A DNA stretch of 64,000 nt from Acidimicrobiaceae bacterium (lineage in GTDB: Bacteria > Actinomycetota > Acidimicrobiia > Acidimicrobiales > Ilumatobacteraceae). Positions 28,540 through 36,425 of the stretch are shown in pieces. The translations under genes were made by a program, and so were the position numbers. Position 1 is the stretch's first letter, and each line of letters begins with the position of its first letter. The notes under the pieces were generated by a model. That model had not been told where the DNA came from and searched no databases. It saw only the letters and a list, made by a program, of their open reading frames with translations. The stretch lies in NCBI GenBank assembly GCA_016722025.1, contig JADKGZ010000003.1:1-64000 (forward strand), given 5' to 3'.

Positions 28540-29253
28540 TCACTCGTGCCGGCCTCGCCACACCGGGCTGCGCGGTGGCTCGAAGGTGGCCGCGAACTGC
28601 TCGCCGTCGATGGCAGCGAACGCCATCGGGCCCCACCACTCGGCACCAACCGTCGCAGCCGGCAACTGGTCGCGGCCGAACCACCCAACGTCGGCGGTCT
28701 CCAGCGGGTGCGGCACCAGACTGCCGCCCTTGGCCTGGCAGTGGAAGAGCAGCAGGTACATCGCGAAGCGGGTGAAGCCCATGCGCTGCCCGTCGATCAC
28801 GCTCAGCAGTTGCACCGGCTCGCACTCGATGCCGGTCTCCTCCAACACCTCCTTCACCACCACCTCGCTGGGCGAGTAGCCGCTGTCGGCCCACCCGGTG
28901 GGGTACAGCCACAGACCGCTATCGCCGCGCTGCACCAACAGGATCTCGCCCGCCGCGTTGCCCACCACGGCACCGATCGCAACCTTCGGGGTGACGTACC
29001 CCGGTATGCCTTCGCCGACGTTGTCCATCCACTCCTGGATGAAGTGGTCGCTCTCGCGCCGAACCTCCAAGGCCTCGGCCGCCGCAGCCTTGATGTCGGC
29101 CGCCACGTGCAGCACCTCCTCGAACCGTTCGCGCTCGTACAGGCTCTGCGTGAAGCCGAGGCCTGTGCGTGCGATGGCGGCCAACGCCTCGCTCCAGCGG
29201 GCGAGATCGCGAGTGAAGTCGTTGGGCGCAGCGTCGCTCACGCTCGCGACCAT
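28540..29253 (-). CDS. Nudix hydrolase with N-terminal helical domain
   Basis: 237 residues. Residues ~1-85 form the helical NUDIX-hydrolase N-terminal domain (ALAAIARTGLGFTQSLYE, ERERFEEVLHVAADI). The Nudix domain follows with GWADSGYSPSEVVVKEV and LEETGIECEP; the box is recognisable with E-x-x-E-E-T-G. This architecture is usual for ADP-ribose or NAD-type pyrophosphatases in Firmicutes and Actinobacteria. The upstream sigma-factor gene ends 7 bases away in the opposite orientation of reading order (both minus strand), so it may be read with it. Confidence 0.85.
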   Translation of the reverse strand: MVASVSDAAPNDFTRDLARWSEALAAIARTGLGFTQSLYERERFEEVLHVAADIKAAAAEALEVRRESDHFIQEWMDNVGEGIPGYVTPKVAIGAVVGNAAGEILLVQRGDSGLWLYPTGWADSGYSPSEVVVKEVLEETGIECEPVQLLSVIDGQRMGFTRFAMYLLLFHCQAKGGSLVPHPLETADVGWFGRDQLPAATVGAEWWGPMAFAAIDGEQFAATFEPPRSPVWRGRHE

Positions 29254-29260
29254 AGGCGCT

Positions 29261-31849
29261 TCAGACGTCGACTGCGACTGCTACCGCCGCCAACATCACT
29301 TGATCGTCGGAAGTGACGGCATTGAAGGAGAGCTGCACACCGGACATGCCAGTGACCGAGGCAACCAGCACGTCGGTGCCCAACGTGTTGTCGTACGCGG
29401 GGCTGCGCGGCGCGGGCACAGAGCCCCGAAAGGCATTGCTGAGCGAGAAGCCCGACAGTGACAACTTGTCGCTGGCGAAGAGGCGATCGCCTTCGAACGC
29501 CACCGCCACCAACGTTGCCGTGCTCGCCGGCTGCAGCAGGTTGACGGTGAACGAGCTCGACGCCGTGCTGGTGACCACCTGCTGTGGAGCGGTGACCATC
29601 AAGAAGCGCTCGGGCAGCGAGGCGTCGTGCGTGATGACCACGAGCGACCAGCCGCCGAAGGATTGCTGGCCCAGCGCGGTCTGGATGTCGGCCACCGCAT
29701 AGGTGCCACTGCCGGTGACGAGCGAAGTGACTTCCGCTATCGCGAAGTAGGTGCCGCCGCTGTTGTCCTTCAGCTGATCGGCCACGACGGTGCTGACGCC
29801 GGCCGGCGTGGTGAACGTGACCGTGTTGCGCGCCGCCGGGTTGGGTGCCGCCGGCGTACCTTGCGCCACGTCGCCGCTCCAGGTGAGGAACGCACGCGAC
29901 ACCGTGCCGCTCATCGAGAGAGCGGCAGTCGACGAGTTGAACACGCCACCTGCCGTGTTGACGTGCTGCATCGCGAAGTCGAGATGGTTGAGCATGTCGC
30001 CTGCCCCGGTGCGGGCGAGGGCGCAGGCCGGGTCGGTGTCGGCGCAGGTGGTGACCGAATTGCCGATGGCGACGACGGCGCCTCGTTCGGTCTCGGCGGC
30101 GAGCAGCCCGTTGACGGCACCCACCGCCACGGTGACGGGCGTGGTGCTGACGGCCGCCCCGACGGGCGCCGAGATCGTGGGCGTGAAGGTGATGCTGGAC
30201 CCGACCGAGGGCGAGAGCGCGAACGTGAGCTGCAGCACCGACGACTGGCCGGCGGCCAGTGCCAGCAACGTGCACGACCCGGTGCTGTTGCACGTCCAGC
30301 CCGACCCGTAGGCGCTCACCAGGCTGGCGGCCGGGGTGGCAACACCCAGCGAACGAAAGAGCGCAGCGCCGGTGGGTGCCGGCAGGTCGACTCGCACACC
30401 GTTGGCGGTGGAGTTGCCGGTGTTGGCGACGGTCACCTGCACGCGCACCTGACCATTGGCCACCGCGACTGTGCGTTGCATCGCAACTGCCGACAGCGCG
30501 GGTGGCGGCGGCGCCTGGGTGGTGGTGGCGGCGGCCTGCGTGGTGGTGGGCGAGGGCACCGTCACGGTGGTGGGCACTGGTGTGGCCACGGTGGTGGGCA
30601 CCTGCGCACTGGGGTTGGACGGCGTCGGGCCGGTGGGGGTCGACGGGGTGGTGGGCGAGACCCGTGGGGTGTTCCTCGGGGCGGTGCCACCGGGCGTGGG
30701 CGGGCTCGTGGCAGCGGGCAAGGTGGCCGTCGACCCGGGCGCTGGCGCAGTGGTGAACGTGGGCGGGTTCGGTGCGCCGCCCGACGGCACCGAAGTGGAC
30801 GGCCTGGACGTGGAGGGCCTGGAGGCAGCTGGCACGGTGGTGGGGAGCGAGGAGTCGACGGGTTGATCGTCGGCGCCGGTGGCACCGGTGCCGGCCGACC
30901 GTGCCACCACCGTCGTCGCCGCGGCGGCAGCCACTTGCGATTCATCGCGGCCACCGAATGCTGCCAGCAACACGGCCGCTGCAACCAGCACGCCGGCGGC
31001 CACCGTGCCACCGGCCAGCGCGCGCTGCGGCTTGGAGGCTCGCGCCACCCACCCGAGCACCCCCTTCCCCCCGAGATTGGAAAGGTACGCCGTGGAGGAG
31101 ACCCCGATGAGCGCCGGGATGAGGGCCGCGCGCAGCGTGTTGTTGGTGTCGGTGAGCTCACCCATCAGACGCGTGCACGACTCGCACCCGTCGAGGTGCG
31201 CATCGACTCGCCGCCGGTCGCGTGCCGACAACCCGTCGCGGACGTAGGCCCCGAGGTTGGCCGCGCAGTCGCGGCACTCTGCGGCGTGCTGATCGCGAAG
31301 GTGCGCCTGCAAGTAGGCCTGGCGCAGCCCCTCACGAGCGCGATACGCCAACGCGGCCACCGCGTTGGGCGCGAGACCCAGCAGCGGCGCCACTTCGGCA
31401 ACGCTGCGCCCTTCCACCTCGGTGTGCCACAGCACCAGCTGCCACCGCTCGGGAAGGGTGGCGAACGCAGCGGCGGCAAACGCACCGTCCTCCTGGCTCC
31501 GCGCCGAATCGAGCAGGGCGACGTTCACTTCATCGCTGAGGTCGTCGGTGGGCTCCTCGCGGTTGCGACGAACCCTGTCGTAGAACACGTTGCGCACGGA
31601 AGTGACCAAGTACGGCCGAAACGACACATCGGGCCCGCCCCCCGCCTGCAACGCGCGCAGCACCCTCGCGAACGCCTCGGACGTGACGTCGTCGGCGTCG
31701 GCACGCGACCGGGTGAGCGCCCGCGCCGCCGCCCGCGCCGAGTCGACGTGGCGACGATAGAGCTCGCCATACGCGTCGCTGTCACCCTTGCGCGCGCTAC
31801 CGATCAGCTCGGCATCACTGAGCTCTCGCACCGCCATGGTGATGGCCAC
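29261..31849 (-). CDS. Membrane-anchored ECF sigma factor fused to zinc-finger anti-sigma and extracellular domains
   Basis: 862-residue single chain. Residues ~10-90 are sigma region 2 (AYGELYRRHVDSARAAARAL, DADDVTSEAFARVLRAL), ~125-180 sigma region 4 (LPERWQLVLWHTEVEG, VAEVAPLLGLAPNAVAALA). Two H-x3-C-x2-C motifs follow at ~188-195 and ~218-225, the second like anti-sigma zinc fingers. A TM helix lies at ~277-300, then a ~150-residue Pro/Thr stalk and a large extracellular part with a DUF11-like domain (VRVQVTVANTGNSTANGVRV). Start GTG 31849 has a GGAAGTGA site 7 bases upstream; ATG 31837 is the alternative. A one-protein sensor and transcription factor, presumably released by proteolysis, is inferred. 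Confidence 0.8.
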   Translation of the reverse strand: MAITMAVRELSDAELIGSARKGDSDAYGELYRRHVDSARAAARALTRSRADADDVTSEAFARVLRALQAGGGPDVSFRPYLVTSVRNVFYDRVRRNREEPTDDLSDEVNVALLDSARSQEDGAFAAAAFATLPERWQLVLWHTEVEGRSVAEVAPLLGLAPNAVAALAYRAREGLRQAYLQAHLRDQHAAECRDCAANLGAYVRDGLSARDRRRVDAHLDGCESCTRLMGELTDTNNTLRAALIPALIGVSSTAYLSNLGGKGVLGWVARASKPQRALAGGTVAAGVLVAAAVLLAAFGGRDESQVAAAAATTVVARSAGTGATGADDQPVDSSLPTTVPAASRPSTSRPSTSVPSGGAPNPPTFTTAPAPGSTATLPAATSPPTPGGTAPRNTPRVSPTTPSTPTGPTPSNPSAQVPTTVATPVPTTVTVPSPTTTQAAATTTQAPPPPALSAVAMQRTVAVANGQVRVQVTVANTGNSTANGVRVDLPAPTGAALFRSLGVATPAASLVSAYGSGWTCNSTGSCTLLALAAGQSSVLQLTFALSPSVGSSITFTPTISAPVGAAVSTTPVTVAVGAVNGLLAAETERGAVVAIGNSVTTCADTDPACALARTGAGDMLNHLDFAMQHVNTAGGVFNSSTAALSMSGTVSRAFLTWSGDVAQGTPAAPNPAARNTVTFTTPAGVSTVVADQLKDNSGGTYFAIAEVTSLVTGSGTYAVADIQTALGQQSFGGWSLVVITHDASLPERFLMVTAPQQVVTSTASSSFTVNLLQPASTATLVAVAFEGDRLFASDKLSLSGFSLSNAFRGSVPAPRSPAYDNTLGTDVLVASVTGMSGVQLSFNAVTSDDQVMLAAVAVAVDV

Positions 31850-31920
31850 TGGGATTTCACTTCCTTTGATGCCTCGACCCACCGATCGGTCGAGCCTAGC
31901 GAACACATTCGTTACGGGAG

Positions 31921-31950
31921 TGACGTCATGACGGGGCACCTATGACGTCA
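31921..31950. promoter_or_regulatory. Paired TGACGTCA palindromes in the divergent promoter region
   Basis: TGACGTCAT at 31921-31929 and ATGACGTCA at 31942-31950 form a perfect inverted repeat of two sites, each core being itself a perfect palindrome, with 12 bases between. They lie in the ~108-base gap between the sigma-factor gene and the divergent gene at 31958, only 8 bases from the latter's start. An operator for a dimeric regulator controlling one or both genes is likely; the protein is not identified. Confidence 0.6.
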
Positions 31951-31957
31951 TTCGGTC

Positions 31958-32626
31958 GTGAAGATTCGGCGAAGAGTGCTCGATGCATGGGTCCGCGAGG
32001 TTCGAACCGGCTGGGGTGAGCGCGCATACCGCTCGGTGAGCGCCGTCGCCCCGGTGCTCTGCGCCGGCGACCTGCAGTCGGTCGGCCATCTGCTGGCCAC
32101 CGACGGTCACCAGCTCGACGACGTGCTGGGCTGGTTCCGCCACCTGGCGACTCGATCGAAGTCCTTCCGGCGGCGACTCGAGCGTGGCGGCATCATCGAC
32201 ATCACCAGCGGGTGGGCGGGCCGGGTGCTGCACTACGACTTCGGCGCCGACTCGGTCGCTCCGCTCGAAGTCCTGCGCCTTCGTGTGCAGCAGCACGTCG
32301 AGCTGTGCCGCAGCGTCGGCGAGGCTCCGGGCCGCAACCTCGCGATCGTCGTCATCGAGGGCAACGGCTCCCCGAGCTGTGCCCCTCAACTGAGGCTGCA
32401 CGCTCGCCGGACGTTCGTCGCCGGCGAAACGATGGCTGCCACGCCGTCGGGCAAGCTCCTCGTGCTCGTGCGCCGCGACGACGGTCTGCGCTCGCGAACA
32501 CTTCGTCTGGCCGACGCCATGCGCCACGACGACCAACTCGACGGCCCACCGGTGCGCGTGTGGATCGAACCGCTGTCGATGGCGGCAGAGCACATCGACT
32601 CGCACCTCGTCGGCCTGGCGAGCTGA
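31958..32626 (+). CDS. Conserved-looking hypothetical protein, divergent to sigma gene
   Basis: 222 residues from GTG 31958. No domain recognised. The protein is mixed alpha/beta with an N-terminal basic helical part (RRRVLDAWVREVRTGWGERA), a central stretch ALLATDGHQLDDVLGWFRHL-like helix, and a C-terminal beta-rich part (NLAIVVIEGNGSP, KLLVLVRRDD). It has no signal peptide or TM helix, so it is cytoplasmic. Divergent arrangement with the membrane sigma factor and the shared palindromes suggest a regulatory link, which is inference. Confidence 0.6.
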   Translation: MKIRRRVLDAWVREVRTGWGERAYRSVSAVAPVLCAGDLQSVGHLLATDGHQLDDVLGWFRHLATRSKSFRRRLERGGIIDITSGWAGRVLHYDFGADSVAPLEVLRLRVQQHVELCRSVGEAPGRNLAIVVIEGNGSPSCAPQLRLHARRTFVAGETMAATPSGKLLVLVRRDDGLRSRTLRLADAMRHDDQLDGPPVRVWIEPLSMAAEHIDSHLVGLAS

Positions 32627-32715
32627 CGCTCCCGCCGGTCGATCGCTGCTCGCCACCTCTGGGGCATCTGCAGATCGGGCCGCAGCGAACGGTCCCACCC
32701 TCCTACACTCGCCCC

Positions 32716-33983
32716 GTGCAGTCGCGTTCCGTCACCGGTCTTGTCGGGCTGCTGGCCATCATCCTTCCGGCAGCGTGCAGTGACGACAGCACGGCCGGCC
32801 CGGCGTCGAGCGACACCGTCGTCGCCACCAGCACCACGGTGCATCCCGACGACGGTGCGTTGGTGATCGGTGCCATCCTGCCCAACAGCGGCCTCGCCGC
32901 CGACCTCGGCGCTTCGATGAACGATGCACTCACGATGGGCATGACCGAGATCAACGCCGCCGGCGGCATCAATGGCCGGCGGGTGCGGCTGATCGTCCGT
33001 GAGGAGGGCGACACCCCCGCCACGGCCGCGCTCGCCGTGCAGGGCCTCACGCAGCTCGGTGTCGACGCCATCATCGGCCCCACGTCGTCCACCAACACCC
33101 TGAGCACCCTGACGGCGTCGGTCGATGCCGGCGTGCTCACCTGCGGTCCGACAGCCTCCGCCTCGCACTCGACGAGTTCCCCGATGACGGGCTCTTCTTC
33201 CGCACCATTCCCAGCGACTCGTTGCAGGCCCAAGCCATCGCCAGTGTGGTGGAAGCATCCGGCAGCAGCACGGCCATCGTCGTGTACCTCGACGACGACT
33301 ACGGCCGGCCGTTCGCCGAGGCCGCCCAAGAGGCGATCATTGCGCGAGGTACCCGTGTGTCGGCCACTGTCGCGTTCACCGCCAACGAGGACTCGGTCTC
33401 GGCCGCGGTCGAGCAGGTGCTGGCCAACCAGCCAGAAGTCGTCGCCGTCATCGCCGATGGTGCCAGCGGCCCGGCCATCATCAACGCCATCGATGCCGCC
33501 GCCACCACGCGACTCACGTACGTCGTCAACGACGCCATTCGCCGGCCCGCTCCGTCCGCGCAGCCGTTCAGCGCCCAGCTGTCGAGGAAGGTGGTGGGCG
33601 TCGCACCCGTTGCCTACGCCACGTCGCCTGCGTTCACCCAGGCGCTCTTGGGTGTCGATCCGACGACCACCGGTCTGTACGCCCACAACGCCTACGACTG
33701 CTTGGCCATCATCGCGCTCGCAGCACAGGCGACCGGCTCCAACCAACCGCGCGACCTCGCCGACGCCGTCTCCACGGTGACCACCAGCGGCACCGGCTGC
33801 ACGACGTTCATCGCCTGCAGCGCTGCGCTGACCGAGGGTCGCAACATCAACTACAACGGGCCCATCGGCAACCTGTCGATCGGGCCCAGTGGCAACGTGA
33901 CCACCGCCGACTTCGACCGGTTCCGGTTCGACGCGAGCGGGCGCGACGTCTCCGATGGCACCATCACCATCGGCAACGACTGA
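32716..33983 (+). CDS. Branched-chain amino-acid-type ABC substrate-binding lipoprotein, one frameshift
   Basis: About 420 residues joined, a LivJ-like periplasmic-binding-fold (Peripla_BP_6) lipoprotein. Lipobox LPAAC after a short leader, then a Ser/Thr linker and the fold: VIGAILPNSGLAADLGASM, GINGRRVRLIVREEG, DAIIGPTSSTNTLS. The frame slips near 33165; the next frame continues with FPDDGLFFRTIPSDSLQAQA and ends TITIGND at 33983. No permease or ATPase genes flank it, so it may serve a remote transporter or act as an orphan receptor. Start is GTG 32716. The stop lies within a 23-bp tandem repeat. Confidence 0.8.
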
Positions 33984-34029
33984 CAGGCACCATCGGCAAC
34001 GACTGACAGGCACCATCTGCAACGACTGA
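33965..34029. repeat. 23-bp tandem repeat, 2.8 copies, spanning a stop codon
   Basis: The unit CACCATCGGCAACGACTGACAGG (given here only in part as CACCATCGGCAACGACTGAC) occurs at 33965-33987 and 33988-34010, with a partial third copy at 34011-34029 carrying one change. The first copy encodes the last residues TIGND and stop of the binding-protein gene, so extra copies lie behind the stop. This looks like repeat expansion of a gene end into the intergenic space before the convergent HemQ gene. Confidence 0.85.
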
Positions 34030-34043
34030 TTGCCCGGCACGGG

Positions 34044-34724
34044 TCAGAGCGTGGCGACCAGCTCCTCCACCGCGACCACCATGCCGGTGTAGAACGGACC
34101 GAACTCGGCATAGACGCTGGATGCCAGATCGAAGCGCATCGTGTACACGACTTCCTTCAGGTCGTCGGGATGCACCGCGAACAGCGTGACGCCCCACTCG
34201 AAGTCGTCGAGGCCGGTGGAGCCGGTGACGTACTGCACCACTCGGCCGGCGAACTTGCGACCGCTGGTGCCGTGCTCGTGCATCAGGTCCTTGCGCTCGT
34301 CGAACGGCAGGGTGAACCAGTTGGCGTGCCCTTCGCGCTTCTTCGACATCGGGTAGAAGCACCATGCCGGCATGTGGTGCTGACGCGGCGGGATGTCGGG
34401 GTACAGGCGGCCCTGCAACATCTCCTCCGGCATGCCCTTGGCGTACTCGCTCACCTCGGTGAGGCTGACGTAGCTGTCGACCACTTCCAGCCCGGCTCGC
34501 TGCAGACCGGTCTGCAGCGCCCGCAGTACCTGCCAGTCTTCGTGCATGGCCATGAACGCGGCGTCGCACTTGTGCCCCAGCGTGGACACCGCCACCACTT
34601 GCACACCGGCGGCCTCGGCGGCCTTGACCGCGGCCACGACGCTGTCGCCGTCGAACAACGGCGTTGCCTTGCAGAACAGGTGCAGCATGCCACGACCGAC
34701 AGAAGGCTTGATGGGTTCGCTCAT
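34044..34724 (-). CDS. hemQ: Coproheme decarboxylase HemQ (chlorite-dismutase family)
   Basis: 226-residue haem enzyme converting coprohaem III to haem b in the coproporphyrin-dependent pathway of Gram-positive bacteria. Key stretches: WCFYPMSKKREG with the catalytic Tyr, LMHEHGTSGRKFAGRV with the probable axial His, and the C-terminal FDLASSVYAEFGPFYTG. The arginine typical of true chlorite dismutases does not appear in that position. Start ATG 34724 (MSEPIKPSVG). It runs toward the binding-protein gene; upstream, 35 bases away, is fdhD on the same strand. Confidence 0.88.
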   Translation of the reverse strand: MSEPIKPSVGRGMLHLFCKATPLFDGDSVVAAVKAAEAAGVQVVAVSTLGHKCDAAFMAMHEDWQVLRALQTGLQRAGLEVVDSYVSLTEVSEYAKGMPEEMLQGRLYPDIPPRQHHMPAWCFYPMSKKREGHANWFTLPFDERKDLMHEHGTSGRKFAGRVVQYVTGSTGLDDFEWGVTLFAVHPDDLKEVVYTMRFDLASSVYAEFGPFYTGMVVAVEELVATL

Positions 34725-34759
34725 GGTGGCCAGGCTACGGGCAAAGCCAGCCGGAGGGC

Positions 34760-35566
34760 CTAGGGCGCAAGGCGCTCGGGCGAGTAGATGTTGAGCCGAT
34801 CGGTGCGCACGAAGCCGGCCAGCACCAGCCCGGCACGGCGCGCGGTGTGCACCGCCAGCGCGGTGGGGGCGCTGACTGCCACGAGCGTGCCGAAGCCGGC
34901 GGACCACGCCTTCTGCACCAGCTCGAAGCTGGCCCGACCACTCACGAACAAGCCCAGGCCGGTGGCCGGCAGCGACCCGTCGAGCAGCAACCGGCCGATG
35001 ACCTTGTCGACCGCGTTGTGGCGGCCGACGTCTTCGCGAACGAGCAGCACGTCGCCCTGCGGGGTGAAGGCCGCCGCGGCGTGCACCGACCCGGTGGTGT
35101 CGAACAGACCCTGCGCTGCGCGCGCCGCCTCAGGGATGGCGTGCAGCACATCCATCGTGATGGGCGCGGTGGCGGGAAGGACCAACAGCCGGTCGCACAG
35201 CTCGTCGATGGCGTCGTTGCCGCACAGGCCGCAGCTGGACGTGGTGTTACCCAGGCGAGGCCGCGGCGCCGGCGCCCGACCGCCCGTCTCCACAGTGACG
35301 ACGTTGAACTCGCTCCCCACCGCCGAGCCGTTGGCGCAGTAGCGCACACCCACCACGGCGCAGCCGGCCAGCAGACCCTCGGTGTGGCAGAAGCCGACGG
35401 CCAGCTCGTAGTCGTTGCCGGGGGTGCGCATGGTGGTGCTGACGGTGATGCCATCGAGTTGCACCGTCATCGGTTCTTCCACGATCAGTTCGTCGGGATG
35501 GCGCGAGCGTTCGCCCGCGCGGATGGTGGTGACCAGAAGCGTCTCGCTGCGGCGGCGGGCTGCCAT
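34760..35566 (-). CDS. fdhD: Formate dehydrogenase accessory sulfurtransferase FdhD
   Basis: 268 residues. FdhD moves sulfur from the desulfurase IscS to the molybdenum cofactor of formate dehydrogenase. The catalytic CxxC pair is in SSCGLCGNDAIDEL; VREDVGRHNAVDKVIG and the terminal LCVSGRASFELVQKA-like segment (here LFVSGRASFELVQKAW) are family hallmarks. The start ATG 35566 gives the normal length. It implies a Mo/W formate dehydrogenase elsewhere in the genome; such enzymes are often selenoproteins, of interest given the UGA gene at 25068. Confidence 0.9.
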   Translation of the reverse strand: MAARRRSETLLVTTIRAGERSRHPDELIVEEPMTVQLDGITVSTTMRTPGNDYELAVGFCHTEGLLAGCAVVGVRYCANGSAVGSEFNVVTVETGGRAPAPRPRLGNTTSSCGLCGNDAIDELCDRLLVLPATAPITMDVLHAIPEAARAAQGLFDTTGSVHAAAAFTPQGDVLLVREDVGRHNAVDKVIGRLLLDGSLPATGLGLFVSGRASFELVQKAWSAGFGTLVAVSAPTALAVHTARRAGLVLAGFVRTDRLNIYSPERLAP

Positions 35567-35627
35567 CGCAGCGACGGTACCCGCACTTCGCGCAATTGGG
35601 AAGCACCGAAGGAATAGGGTCCTCGGC

Positions 35628-36419
35628 ATGGAGACACAGAACAACGGTCGCATCCTGGTCGCCGAGCTCGTGGGCACCGCCGTGCTGATGTTGGGCGGGC
35701 CCGGCGTCGCGATCTTCTCGTTCCAGTACGTCGGCGTCGCCGGTGTCGCCGCCGGCTTCGGGCTCTCCTTGCTCATCATGGCCTACGTGATCGGGCCGAT
35801 CAGTGGCTGCCACATCAACCCGGCGGTCACGTTGGGCATGCTGCTCTCCCGCAAGATCAACGGCACCCACGCCGTGTTCGCGGTCATTGGTCAGCTCATC
35901 GGCGCCGTCGGGGGCGCCGCCATCATCTACGGCATCGCCAGCGGCCGCGACGACTGGCAGCGTGGCTCCTTCGCATCCAACCTCTGGTCGGGCAAGCACT
36001 TCGGTGTCGGTGCCGCCATCGTCACCGAGGTCATCCTCACCGCACTGCTGGTGATGGTGGTGCTGTTCACCACCACCCGCAAGTTCGCCCCCGGCTTCGG
36101 CGGGCTGGTCGCCGGTCTCACGCTCACCCTCATCCACCTCATCTCCATCCCCATCGACAACACCTCGGTCAACCCGGCCCGCAGCCTGGGCACGGCGCTG
36201 TTCGCCGAGACCTCCACCGGCGCGCTCGAACAGCTGTGGGTGTTCATCGTCTTCCCGCTGGTGGGCGCCGTGGTCGGCGTGGTGCTCTTCCTCATCCTCG
36301 ACGACACCCGCCTGGAAGACACGATGCTGGCCGAAGTGCCAGGGCTCAGCGAGGTGCGCGACACGCTGGAGAACGTCACCGACGAAGCGGTGGAAGCGAT
36401 CGAGGACGGCCTCGACTGA
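35628..36419 (+). CDS. Aquaporin (MIP family)
   Basis: 263-residue membrane channel with six TM helices and both NPA loops: SGCHINPAVTLG and TSVNPARSLGTAL. The residues after the second NPA (ARS) fit water-selective AqpZ-type channels rather than glycerol facilitators. A ~35-residue acidic C-terminal tail (LDDTRLEDTMLAEVPGLSE) extends beyond the usual end. Start ATG 35628 (METQNNGRILVAEL). It is divergent from fdhD with 61 bases between. Confidence 0.9.
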   Translation: METQNNGRILVAELVGTAVLMLGGPGVAIFSFQYVGVAGVAAGFGLSLLIMAYVIGPISGCHINPAVTLGMLLSRKINGTHAVFAVIGQLIGAVGGAAIIYGIASGRDDWQRGSFASNLWSGKHFGVGAAIVTEVILTALLVMVVLFTTTRKFAPGFGGLVAGLTLTLIHLISIPIDNTSVNPARSLGTALFAETSTGALEQLWVFIVFPLVGAVVGVVLFLILDDTRLEDTMLAEVPGLSEVRDTLENVTDEAVEAIEDGLD

Positions 36420-36425
36420 GCGGGC

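Noticed and set aside
29627..31945. 772-codon plus-strand frame opposite the sigma fusion gene
   Set aside because: Arg/Gly/His-rich shadow; the minus-strand frame has sigma, zinc-finger and TM features.
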